In this document: positions 26,100 through 35,042 of the stretch, in pieces
How the letters are laid out: each line of letters opens with the position of its first letter
Numbering within the stretch: position 1 is the first letter of the stretch
Assembly: GCA_963841715.1 (NCBI GenBank)
Contig: CAWJDP010000003.1
Span: 62,001-126,000 of the forward strand
Reading direction: 5' to 3'
DNA length: 64,000 nucleotides
Origin: DASPWW01 sp963841715
Lineage (GTDB): Bacteria; Actinomycetota; Thermoleophilia; Solirubrobacterales; 70-9
Notes under the pieces: generated by a model
Databases searched by the model: none
What the model was told of the DNA's origin: nothing
Seen by the model: the letters and a program-made list of their open reading frames with translations, nothing else
Program-made: the position numbers and the translations under genes

Positions 26100-26132
26100 G
26101 CCGCACGGCCGTCGGCGTCGTTGCGGTCGGTA

Positions 26133-27656
26133 ATGTCCTCCGGCGTGAGCGACGCTCGCAGGAACGGGGGTGGACGAGGCTGGTCGCCGAGGATCGCGGT
26201 CGTCGGCGCCGGCTTCGGCGGCGTCGGAGCGGCGGTGATGCTGAAGCGCGCCGGTTACGACGATGTGACCGTGTTCGAGAAGGGCGAGCGGCTCGGCGGC
26301 GTCTGGCACCACAACACCTATCCCGGAGCCGCCTGCGACGTGCCCTCGCATCTGTACGAGTTCTCCTTCGAGCCGAACCCGCGCTGGTCGCGGCGCTACG
26401 CGCCCCAGGAGGAGATCCAGGCTTACCTCGAGGAGACCGCCAGGAGCCACGACGTCTTTGATCGCTTCCGCCTTGGGGTCGAGGCCGAGACCGCCCGCTG
26501 GGACGCCGACGAGGACGAGTGGACGCTGGAGACGAGCGAAGGCTCCCACGAGGCCGATGTCTTGATCACCGCGTGCGGCCAGCTCTCGGTGCCGAGCATT
26601 CCCCCGCTGAACGGACTTGACGACTTCGAGGGACCCTGCTTCCACACCGCGCGCTGGGACCACGACGTCGACCTCGCCGGCAAGCGCGTCGCCGTCGTCG
26701 GCACCGGGTGCAGCGCGATCCAGGTCGTGCCCGCGATCCAGCCGGTCGTCGAGCACGTCGACATCTACCAGCGCTCGCCCGGGTGGACGTTCCCGAAGAT
26801 GGACTTCGCCTACAGCGAGCGCGCGAAGCGCCTCTTCGAGCGCTTCCCGTCACTGCAGCGCCTCGACCGGCGGGCGAACTTCGCCTTCCACGAGTTCGCC
26901 GCCGCGGCGATGACGAGCCAGCGCTGGCTGCTGCCCCCGCTTCGGGCGCTCGCGCGCCGCCAGATAGCGAGTGCGATAGACGACCCCGAGCTGCTCGCGA
27001 AGGTGACCCCGACCGACGAGCTCGGCTGCAAGCGCGTGATGCTGACCGACGAGTGGTACCCGACGCTGACGCGGCCGAACGTCGACCTGATCAACGACCG
27101 CATCGCCGAGGTGACGCGAGGCGGGATCCGGGCCGAGGACGGGGTCGAGCGCCCCGCCGACTCGATCGTCCTTGCGACGGGCTTCAAGACGCACGGCTTC
27201 GTCGCCCCGATGGAGGTCAGCGGCGTCGGCGGCCGCACCCTCACGGAGGAGTGGGACGGCGTCCCGCGCGCGTACCTCGGGATCACGGTGCCGGGGTTTC
27301 CGAACATGTTCTGCCTCTACGGGCCTAACACGAACGGCGGCGCCGGATCGGTGATCTTCGTGATCGAGTCGGCAATGGTGCACGTGATCGCGGCCCTCGA
27401 CGAGCTCGGCCGCGCCGGCAAGGAGCGGATCGAAATCCGTCGCGAGCACGCGGAGCAGTTCGACCGCGACCTCCGCGAGGCGCTCGCGGGGACGGTCTGG
27501 CACACCGGCTGCACGAGCTGGTACGTCGACGAGAACGGGAACGACCCGAACCAGTGGCCGTGGGTGTGGACGCGCTACCGTCGCCGCACGGCGGAGCTCG
27601 CGCCGGGCGCCTATGCGCTCGGGACGTCCGCCTCCGACCGTCGGGTGACGGCCTGA
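26133..27656 (+). CDS. Flavin-containing monooxygenase, Baeyer-Villiger type
   Basis: A 507-residue FAD/NADPH enzyme. The FAD Rossmann motif is VVGAGFGGVGAAVMLKRAG (23-41), the Baeyer-Villiger fingerprint FxGxxxHxxxW is FEGPCFHTARW (165-175) and the NADPH site is VVGTGCSA (188-195). An ATG start at 26133 is preferred over an upstream TTG. These enzymes insert oxygen next to a ketone to give an ester or lactone. Flanking hydrolases (24264, 25320, 27688) are the natural next step. The substrate is unknown. It is preceded by 33 bases and followed by 31, so the whole 24.2-28.6 kb stretch may be one operon. Confidence 0.92.
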   Translation: MSSGVSDARRNGGGRGWSPRIAVVGAGFGGVGAAVMLKRAGYDDVTVFEKGERLGGVWHHNTYPGAACDVPSHLYEFSFEPNPRWSRRYAPQEEIQAYLEETARSHDVFDRFRLGVEAETARWDADEDEWTLETSEGSHEADVLITACGQLSVPSIPPLNGLDDFEGPCFHTARWDHDVDLAGKRVAVVGTGCSAIQVVPAIQPVVEHVDIYQRSPGWTFPKMDFAYSERAKRLFERFPSLQRLDRRANFAFHEFAAAAMTSQRWLLPPLRALARRQIASAIDDPELLAKVTPTDELGCKRVMLTDEWYPTLTRPNVDLINDRIAEVTRGGIRAEDGVERPADSIVLATGFKTHGFVAPMEVSGVGGRTLTEEWDGVPRAYLGITVPGFPNMFCLYGPNTNGGAGSVIFVIESAMVHVIAALDELGRAGKERIEIRREHAEQFDRDLREALAGTVWHTGCTSWYVDENGNDPNQWPWVWTRYRRRTAELAPGAYALGTSASDRRVTA

Positions 27657-27687
27657 GCCCCTTCAATCAGGCGAGCGGACCGCGCGC

Positions 27688-28572
27688 GTGAGCGCTGAGC
27701 TCAGCGACCGAGTCCGTGAGTGGGAGGCCGCGGGCGAGACGGAGCGGTTTCGCGACCGTGCGATCCACGTCTACCAGCGCGACGGCACGGGGACGCCGCT
27801 GCTGCTCCTGCACGGCTTTCCCTCGAGCTCCTACGACTGGAGCGCGCTGCTCGCCCGGGAGGAGGCCGACAGCCCAGTGGTCGCGTTCGATTTCCTCGGC
27901 TTTGGCCTCTCGGACAAGCCGCGCGACCACCTCTACACCCTCGCCTGGCAGGCCGATCTCGCCGAGGAGCTCGTCCGGCGGCGCTACGGCGACCGCGCCG
28001 TGTTCGTCGTCGCCCACGACATGGGCACCTCGGTGATGACGGAGCTGCTCGCCCGCGACGTCGAGGGGAGCCTCGGTTTCGACCTCGCCGGGGCGCTGCT
28101 GTTCAACGGCAGTGTCGTGCTCGAGTGCGCAAGCCTGAGCCGCGGCCAGCGCCTGCTCCGCGGCAGGCTCGGGCCGCTCGCCGCGCGGATGACGTCGAAG
28201 CCCGTCTTCAAGCAGGAGTTCGCGCGCCTGTTCACGGACCGGCACCCGCTCACGGACGACGAGGCCGACGACCAGTGGGCGCTCGTGTGCCACAACGCCG
28301 GCAGGACGATGGGACACAAGCTGATCCACTACCTCGACGAGCGCGAGCGGTTCGCCTCGCGCTGGCACGGCGCGGTCCGCGACTGGGAGGGGCCGCTCAG
28401 CTTCATGTGGGGCGTCTCGGACCCGATCGCGACGACATCGGTCCTCGACGCGCTCGTCGAGCTTCGGCCCGCCGCGCCGGTCGAGCGGCTCGAGCTCGGC
28501 CACTACCCGCAGATCGAGGATCCGGCGCAGGCCGCCGCCGCGATGCGCCGCGCGGTCGGGCGCGCCGCCTAG
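27688..28572 (+). CDS. Alpha/beta hydrolase, haloalkane dehalogenase-like
   Basis: A 294-residue protein from GTG 27688. The oxyanion region is LLHGFPSSSYDW (41-51). The nucleophile is an Asp in AHDMGTS (Asp111), the mark of haloalkane dehalogenases and epoxide hydrolases, where ester hydrolases have Ser. Further family features are FDFLGFGLSDKP and a late LELGHYPQIEDP that carries the catalytic His. It hydrolyses either carbon-halogen bonds or epoxides; the usual halide-binding Trp pair cannot be placed with certainty. It belongs to the catabolic run with the monooxygenase. Confidence 0.87.
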   Translation: MSAELSDRVREWEAAGETERFRDRAIHVYQRDGTGTPLLLLHGFPSSSYDWSALLAREEADSPVVAFDFLGFGLSDKPRDHLYTLAWQADLAEELVRRRYGDRAVFVVAHDMGTSVMTELLARDVEGSLGFDLAGALLFNGSVVLECASLSRGQRLLRGRLGPLAARMTSKPVFKQEFARLFTDRHPLTDDEADDQWALVCHNAGRTMGHKLIHYLDERERFASRWHGAVRDWEGPLSFMWGVSDPIATTSVLDALVELRPAAPVERLELGHYPQIEDPAQAAAAMRRAVGRAA

Positions 28573-28576
28573 GCGG

Positions 28577-29959
28577 CTAGATGACCGCGATTCGGGCGAT
28601 CGTCGACAGCGACTGGTAGTAGACGTCGCGCCCGAATCCGGGCGCCGGGAACAGGAACGCCTGGATCACAGACGGGACGTCGACGTGCGCCTTCTCCGCG
28701 CCGCTGTCGAGGTCGAGGACGCAGAGCCGGTCGCAACCAGCCGTGAGCACGGCGCGGCGGGCGGCGGCGCTGCGCGCGACGAGCGGTCCGATCGCCCGCG
28801 CGGCCCGGCGGGCGCGCGGGCGCGCGACGAGACCGGGGTCCTGCCAGTCCTGGACGACGAGCTCGCGCGTGTCGGGGTAGACGATCAGGTGCCCGGCGTG
28901 GGCGAGGCCGTCGCGGCGCCACAGCGGATCGAGCTCGTCGCCGTTCACGCGCCACGCGCGGACGACGGCATGGCCGGCGTCGTAGGCGACGACGATTCCG
29001 CCCTCCGGGTCCCACCCGGGCGGGTTCGACTCAGTCCCGTACGGGATCCCGCTGATCTCAACCGACCGGGTCGTCGAGTCGTCGAGTCGCGCCCACCACA
29101 ACCGCACCGGGGCGCTGTCGACGCCCGAGTCGAGCATCGTGTGGTCGACGCGGTTGCGGCCGTTGTCCATCCAGAAGGTGTGCTTACCGGTGATCACCGG
29201 GTCCCAGCCGAAGCCGCGACCGGGCGCCGGCCCGTAGCTCGGGCGCCGGCGCTCGTCGATCTCGAGCCGGCCCTCGTCGCGGTCGAGGCGCAGCCGGAAG
29301 AGCTCGGTCGTCCCGATCGCGGTCACGCTCTCGCCGTCGCTCGAAAGCCTGCCGACGCAGGGCTCGGGCAGCTGCAGCGGGGGCGCGACCGGGAGCAGCG
29401 TGATCGGGTCCAGCACCGAGAACGTCGACGGCTCGGCGCCGACCGGGGCGTCGCAGTCCTTGGTCACGAGCTCGCCTCCGTCGAGGACGACGAACGAGTT
29501 GTGCGGGCGAGCTACGGGCAGACGGTGCGAGGCGAGCACGTCGAGCTCGGGGCTGAGCCGGTGCGCCCAGCGGCCGAAGATCATGTGCAGGTCGCCGCAC
29601 GCGTGGGCGGCGATCCCCCCGGGCCAGAAGCTGCCGCCGGGGAGGTGCGGGGTGGCAGCGGTCGGCTCGAGCGTCTCAGGATCGAGGCGCTCAGCCCAGG
29701 CCGCGACCGGACTCGACTGCGGACCGCGCAGCGGAATCTCGTGGCGCAGCGCGTAGAGCTCGCCCGGCTCGCGGCGGACGAGCGCATCGGTCGCGAAAGC
29801 GTGTCTCGACGCCGCCAGCTCGAGCCGCTCTCCGGGCCCGATCCCGAGCCCCGGCGCGCCGTCCGGGACGCCCCAGCGGCGCGGACCGCCATCCTCGCAG
29901 GTCCAGGGCCGGGGCCAGTAGGCCCCGGCCCCGGCGCCCTCGGGGCTAGCGGTAGCCAA
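28577..29959 (-). CDS. Beta-propeller-like protein, function unknown
   Basis: The start is taken as TTG 29959 (LATASPEGAGAGAYWPRPW), which overlaps the end of the sulfatase gene, so translation is probably coupled. The 460 residues are a run of beta blades (HNSFVVLDGGELVTKDCD, WRVNGDELDPLWRRDGLAH, AGHLIVYPDTRELVVQDW) without signal peptide. Fold-wise it looks like a WD40/PQQ-like or carotenoid-oxygenase-size propeller, but the four His iron ligands of carotenoid oxygenases are not in place. It may be an accessory lyase or binding protein for the sulfatase. Family unknown. Confidence 0.6.
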   Translation of the reverse strand: MATASPEGAGAGAYWPRPWTCEDGGPRRWGVPDGAPGLGIGPGERLELAASRHAFATDALVRREPGELYALRHEIPLRGPQSSPVAAWAERLDPETLEPTAATPHLPGGSFWPGGIAAHACGDLHMIFGRWAHRLSPELDVLASHRLPVARPHNSFVVLDGGELVTKDCDAPVGAEPSTFSVLDPITLLPVAPPLQLPEPCVGRLSSDGESVTAIGTTELFRLRLDRDEGRLEIDERRRPSYGPAPGRGFGWDPVITGKHTFWMDNGRNRVDHTMLDSGVDSAPVRLWWARLDDSTTRSVEISGIPYGTESNPPGWDPEGGIVVAYDAGHAVVRAWRVNGDELDPLWRRDGLAHAGHLIVYPDTRELVVQDWQDPGLVARPRARRAARAIGPLVARSAAARRAVLTAGCDRLCVLDLDSGAEKAHVDVPSVIQAFLFPAPGFGRDVYYQSLSTIARIAVI

Positions 29960-31662
29960 CCGGCGCCGGTGGCGCGGTCCGGCACTCCCGCATCGCGGTC
30001 TCGAGCCGCTCGGCGAGCTCGTCGCGCAGCGCCCGCGCCGCCGCCGAGCGCGGCTCCCCCGAGCGCACGTCGACGAGGTTCTCGACCTCGAGCGGGTCGT
30101 TCTCGAGGTCGTAGAGCTCATACTCGGACGAGGCGCGCCCGGTGGGGTCGAAGTAGAACGCATACTTTCCGCTCGCGGTGCGGATCGCCCGGACGCGATT
30201 CGGCTGCCCGGGCGCGTCCTGCATCGCGGTGCCGCCCTGGTGGTCGTCGAAGGTGAAGTGAACGGCGTCCTGGACGCCGCGCGCCGGCGCGGGATGGTCG
30301 AGGACAGGCGAGAGGTCGACGCCCTTGCTCGTCTTCTTCTGCTTCTTTCTCCCCTTCTTGTCCAGCTTCGCCTCGCGCGCGGCCGCCGCGAGGATTGGCG
30401 TCAGGTCGCAGCCGCGGAGGTCGTCGGGAACCTCGCGCCCGCCGAGCGCGAGCAGCGTCGGGAGCAGGTCGACGAGCGATGCAAGGCCCTCGGTACGCGC
30501 GCCGTCCCCGAACAGGCGTGGGTTTGAGATCACGAGCGGGACATTGATCGTCTCCTCGTAGGCGTTGAACGCCTTCTGCCGCAGCCCGCCGTGCGAGAGC
30601 CCCATCTCTCCATGGTCGGCGCAGCGCACGACGACGGTGCTCGAGCGCAACGAGCCGGGGTCGTCGGGTGAGCCGAGCGCGCCGACGATGCGGCCGATCT
30701 TGCGGTCGACGAGGCGGTGCAGGTGGGCGTAGAAGTTGACGTAGTCGAGCTCGGCCTCGCGGCCGCTAATCGGCCCGAGGAAGCTCGACATCCCCATCCG
30801 CATCATCGAGTGGACGGCGGGTTTGTCGCCCATGTTCTCGTCGATCGTCGGCGGCAGCCCGACGCCGAGATCGCGGAACTCGTCCCGCGTGTAGCCGCCG
30901 CGGACGTAGGAGGCCGGATAGCCGAGCACGTCATGGGGATTGACGAGCGAGACGATGAGGCAGAACGGCTCCGGCAGTTCGGAGCGGCCGAGCCAGCTCT
31001 CCGCCTCACGTGTGTAGACCTCGTCCCAGCCCTCCCCCTCGCCGGCGCGCCCGCCGCCGAAGTTATCCGCCTTCGTGTTCTCGCCCGCATCCGGCGCCTC
31101 CCAGTCCACGAAGCCGTAGTCGCGCTCGATCGCCTCGGCATCGCGCTCGGTCCACCCGCCGAGCAGCGCCCCGGGGCCGCCGAGCGGGTGGGTCAGGTGC
31201 CACTTGCCCTTGTAGGCGACCTCGTAGCCCGCCTCGCGCAGGAGCGTCGCCATGTTCGGGAGCTCCTTGGGCAGCACGGGCTCGTTGCCGGAGCGCGGAC
31301 CGAGCCGCAGTGCGCCGCGGGTGAACGCCTTCATCACCCTGGGCGCCGGCGCCTCGCGGCGGCGCAGGATCCCGGCCGTCTGCGCCGCGACGTGCGGCGT
31401 GTGGCGCAGAACCGGCCGCAGATCCCCCGCCGTCAGCGTCAGCTCGACTCCGTGCTCGGACGGATAGCGGCTCGTGAACAGCGTCGCGCGGCTCGGCGAG
31501 CACATCGCCGTGGTGCAGAACCCGTTCTCGAACGTGAGCCCGGTGCGGGCGAGCTCGGCGTCGTTCGGCATCAGCTCGTCGCAGCCAGGCGGGCTGCTCG
31601 GGCCAGTAGCGCGGGAAGCGCTGCTGGTCGGTGATGACGATGAGGAAGTTGGGCGGTCTCAA
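29946..31662 (-). pseudogene. Sulfatase (formylglycine type), frameshift near 31580
   Basis: The start is TTG 31662, overlapping the arylsulfotransferase stop. The first stretch reads RPPNFLIVITDQQRFPRYWP, with the metal-binding Asp of sulfatases. Near 31580 a missing base moves coding into a second frame that starts MPNDAELARTGLTFENGFCT and runs 541 residues. The nucleophile motif CSPSR is intact (codon near 31501); its Cys is converted to formylglycine. Further family motifs follow: GYEVAYKGKWHL and the acidic CADHGEMGLSHGG. It would remove sulfate from small aryl or choline-like esters. The tail has a basic KKGRKKQKKTSKG loop. Apart from one indel the gene is sound. Confidence 0.78.
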
Positions 31663-33517
31663 GGGGTCGGGACCGGATCGGATTGCCCGAGCATCTTGCC
31701 GTTCGACCCCAGCGCCTGGACCGCGTACTGGGCGGCCTGGCCGCTGACGTCGATCTGCGTCTCGAAGCCCTGCCGCTTCGCGGTCTGGATCGGCTCGAGC
31801 GAGCTCGCATCGTCGCCGGCGAGCACGCGCCACCTCGCGACCTTCGTCGCCCCGTTCCAGCTCGCGAACACCGACGTTCCCGAGCCATTGTGCTGCGCCG
31901 CGACCGCGGGGTTCGTCTTCGGCGTCGCGCTCCACGGGAAGCTGTAGACGCGGTAGCTGCCGTCGTCCTGGGGCAGGTTGGCGTCGTAGAGCAGCTTCCC
32001 GCGCTGCGAGAACTGCGAGAAGAACTGCGTCGAGCCCCAGCCGACGAACACGTTGCCTCCGTCGAGCGTCTGGACGCTGCCCTCGCTCTGGGCCGAGGTG
32101 TCGTTCGAGCGGTGGTACTGGTGCACGAGCTTCGCCTTGCGCGGATGCCGCTTCAGCTTCAGCACCAGCCCCCGCGACGACGGCGCCTTCTGCGGCGGGC
32201 CGGCCTCGTCGTCGAACATGCTGATCTTGCCGCCGCGCAGCATGTGGGCGTCGTGCTGGAAGTTGAACGTCGCACCCGACCGCAGCTTGAAGTCGCTCGC
32301 CGTGCCGCCGAGCCGCCACAGGATCCGCCCGCTCGCTCGATCGATCTTGTAGATCGCCGAGGTATCGCGGGCCGAGATCAGCACCCGGTCGTTGGCGAGG
32401 TCCTGGATCGAGTTGATGTGGAAGGCGTCGTAGGAGGCGCTGTTCGACGGCGTCGCGAGCGACTCGGACAGCGGGATGTGGCCGTAGGAGTGCCATTCCC
32501 AGTCGACGAGCCCGGTCTTGCATGTCGACCTCCTGGACGATCGCGTCGAGCAGCGGCGAGAGCGTGCCCTCGGGCGTGCCCGGCAGGTGTACGAGGATCG
32601 GCGAGTAGATCGTGAACAGAGCGTCGCGATGCCGGGCGAGCTCGAACTCGTGGATGTCCATCGGGTAGCCGTTGCCCGCGTGAACGGTCGCGATAGGCCG
32701 GTAGGAGTGGTTGGCGATCACGCCCTCCCCGACGCCGAACGCCGACGGGGTCACCGTCCCCTGCCACCACGTCAGCATCCGCTCTGCCCTTGTAGCGCTG
32801 GACGCGCAGGTTCGCCGCCACCTCGGGCTGCTTGAGCTGGTTGAACCACACCGGCTGCCCGCCTGCGGTCGACGATCATCGTCCCGCCGGGCCCCACCGG
32901 CTTGATCGTGATCGCGTTGTTGCTCTCGGGGTGGACGACCGGTGAGGGAAGCGGTGTCAGCAGAACATCGGCGCCGTTCCGCGTCCGAGCCGTGGTCTTG
33001 TTGACGCTGATCTTCGGCGGGGTCAGGCTCGGCTCGGAGATGAAGTGGTGGAGCTTGTCGGGCTGCGTCGCCGTGAGGTTGAGCGGCGGCTGCGCCGGCC
33101 CAAGATGGGCGACCGTGAACGAGAACTGGATCGGGTCGCGGCCCTTGATCCGGACCACGGTCGAGACTTGCTCGCCCTGGGCCAGCGGCTGGTCGAGGAC
33201 GAAGCTGGCGCCACGCTTCCCGGAATAGGGGTGCAGGCTTCCGGAGTGCGTGCCGCTCGACTGCGCCAGTCACCTGGACGGACTTGATCTTTCCAGGCGC
33301 GACGCCAAGGACGCTGATCTGAGTCTGCGGGTTGACGTCGGGGGTGTCTGGGGCCGGGCGAGATCGTCAGCCTGCCGGACCCCGAGGCGGCGAGCGCCGC
33401 TGCCGGGGCCACAGCGGCGATCAGCGCCACCGCCGCCCCAGCCAGCAGCGGCCGGAGCAACCACCGCGTCCCCCGCGCCCGTTCGTCCCCTGCCCGCCTG
33501 CTCACACGAAATTCCAT
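31659..33517 (-). pseudogene. Secreted arylsulfotransferase-like protein, at least five frameshifts
   Basis: From ATG 33517 a signal peptide (RWLLRPLLAGAAVALIAAVA) is followed by coding that hops between frames near 33345, 33235, 32865, 32780 and 32518. The joined protein contains ATVHAGNGYPMDIHEFELAR, DWEWHSYGHIPLSE, HINSIQDLANDRVLISARDT and ASDFKLRSGATFNFQHDAHM, the sequence of Arylsulfotran_2 proteins (ASST-like propellers that move sulfate between phenols outside the cytoplasm). The C-terminal 241 residues (32384-31659) are in one clean frame. The break at 32518 is one extra C; that near 33345 lies in a C/G run. The codons between breaks look undamaged, so indels in the read are the simplest cause. 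Confidence 0.6.
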
Positions 33518-33540
33518 ACGCGATATCGCTTTGCCACGGT

Positions 33541-33557
33541 ACCATATTGAATATGGT
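33541..33557. promoter_or_regulatory. Perfect 17-bp palindrome over the TetR start codon (putative operator)
   Basis: ACCATATTGAATATGGT is a perfect 8-1-8 palindrome in the 35-bp spacer between the divergent sulfotransferase and TetR genes. The TetR ATG (33553-33555) lies inside its right arm. A second palindrome GCGATATCGC (33520-33529) lies 11 bases away, next to the sulfotransferase start. No ribosome site precedes the TetR ATG, so its mRNA may be leaderless. A TetR dimer bound here would block both promoters. Confidence 0.7.
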
Positions 33558-34248
33558 TTCGACGCTCGAGCGCCCCGGCGCGCTTGTCGGCTACGGGGGC
33601 GAGGACGGCGTTGCCCGGCTCCCCGTCCCCCCGACGCAGGCGCGCGGCGTCGAGAAGCGCGACCGCATCTACCGCGCGGCGCTGGAGCGCTACATCGCCG
33701 ACGGCGTCTCGGGAACTCGCGTCGGGGACGTGATCGCCGACGCGGGCGTCAGCTGGGCGACCTTCTTCCGCTACTTCCCGCGCAAGGAGGACGTGCTCAT
33801 CGAGCTCGCAGCGCGTCACTTTCGCGACCACGTCCGCACCGTCGCTGCCACAGGGCTGGACGACCGACGGCTGTCGGTCCGCAGCGTCGCCGAGCGGACC
33901 TTCACGGCGCTGCTCGAGCCGGCCGAGGCCTCGCACGCGGTCCACGCCGCCGCGCTGCTCGAGGTCTTCGCGTACCCCGCCCGCTTCGCCGCGCTCGTCG
34001 ACGAGGGGCACCCGCAGCCGGTCGTGGGGCTCGTCGATGCGCTTCTCGCCGAGGCGCAGTCGCGCGGCGAGCTGCGCGGCGACGTCGATCCGGGAGCCGC
34101 CGCGCTGACCGTCGTCGCCGGAGCGCTGTTCCCGGGCGTTCAGGCCGCCGCGGGCGGCGCCGATCCGAGCGCGCCGGTGAGCGGCGCGCTCGACATCCTC
34201 TGGGGCGGGCTCGCAGAGCCCTCCTCCGGCGCCGCCTACGCCACGTAG
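33553..34248 (+). CDS. TetR family transcriptional regulator
   Basis: A 231-residue repressor. The N-terminal helix-turn-helix is RDRIYRAALERYIADGVSGT, then VGDVIADAGVSWATFFRYFP (residues about 55-76), the standard TetR recognition helix. The remaining helices form a ligand pocket (Ala/Val-rich, LLEVFAYPARFAALVDEG). It starts at ATG 33553 inside the palindrome and is divergent from the arylsulfotransferase-sulfatase-propeller genes, so it most likely represses that operon and itself until a sulfated or phenolic ligand binds. The ligand is an inference from the neighbours. Confidence 0.9.
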   Translation: MVSTLERPGALVGYGGEDGVARLPVPPTQARGVEKRDRIYRAALERYIADGVSGTRVGDVIADAGVSWATFFRYFPRKEDVLIELAARHFRDHVRTVAATGLDDRRLSVRSVAERTFTALLEPAEASHAVHAAALLEVFAYPARFAALVDEGHPQPVVGLVDALLAEAQSRGELRGDVDPGAAALTVVAGALFPGVQAAAGGADPSAPVSGALDILWGGLAEPSSGAAYAT

Positions 34249-35042
34249 ACGTCACGGTGCTGGAACAACACGATCGAGGCGAGGGTGAAAGCAACACTGA
34301 CTGCCGCCAGCACGCCCAGGTGGCCGAGGTCGAATCCGTTCGTGAGCGGGTCCGAGCCCTGGTACCAGTAGAACGGCGACAGCTTCTGCCAGCTCTTCAG
34401 GCTCGAGGCGAGGGGCGCGAGCGAATAGAGCATGAAGCTTGCGACCGCGATGCTTCCCGTCCACGCTCCGGCGTGGCCGCGGCGACCAAGGCCGCAGCTG
34501 ATCGCGAGCGCTAGCGCGGCGTAGGTCGTCCCGAGCAGCACCGCCGAAACCGCGGCAGCCACGAGGTCCCCCGATCCGATCTTCATACCGACGAGCTCTC
34601 GCCCGGCGAGCAGCGCAATCGTCAGGGCGACACCGAGCACCGAGAGCAACACACCGTCCGCGAGCGCCTTGTGGGCGATCACCTTGCGCCGCGTCACCGG
34701 CGCGGTCAGCAACAGCTCGGCCGTCCCCCGATCCTCCTCGCGGCCGATCGCGCCCGAGCCGAGGATCACCGCGTAGATGATGAACAGGATCGGCACGACG
34801 TTGGAGAACGCCTGCGAGCTCAGGTACCCGGCCGGCGATGTGACGTCGATCCCCGTCCCGCCCCCGGAAAGCGCCCGCGCCGCGGGCGGCAGGTGACGGT
34901 AGAAGTCCGACAGCGTGCTGTTATCGCGCACCGACGGAAAGTAAGCGAAGATCACCAGGACCAGCGCGAGGGTCCCGATCGACCACCACAGCGCCGCGCG
35001 GCGCTGCTCGAACAACGTCTTGCCGAAGACGTTAATCAGCAT
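34236..35042 (-). CDS. ABC-2 type transporter permease
   Basis: From ATG 35042 (MLINVFGKTLFEQRRAALWW), eight bases after GGAGGGGA, the 268-residue membrane protein has six hydrophobic helices and the ABC-2 layout: a first helix at WSIGTLALVLVIFAYF, an extracellular loop of about 60 residues, then AFSNVVPILFIIYAVILGSG and GREEDRGTAELLLTAPVTRR, the cytoplasmic coupling helix typical of exporters. The start lies inside the end of the ATPase gene, so both are translated together. Cargo unknown (drug, lipid or peptide). Its stop is 13 bases inside the TetR gene's end (convergent). Confidence 0.87.
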   Translation of the reverse strand: MLINVFGKTLFEQRRAALWWSIGTLALVLVIFAYFPSVRDNSTLSDFYRHLPPAARALSGGGTGIDVTSPAGYLSSQAFSNVVPILFIIYAVILGSGAIGREEDRGTAELLLTAPVTRRKVIAHKALADGVLLSVLGVALTIALLAGRELVGMKIGSGDLVAAAVSAVLLGTTYAALALAISCGLGRRGHAGAWTGSIAVASFMLYSLAPLASSLKSWQKLSPFYWYQGSDPLTNGFDLGHLGVLAAVSVAFTLASIVLFQHRDVYVA

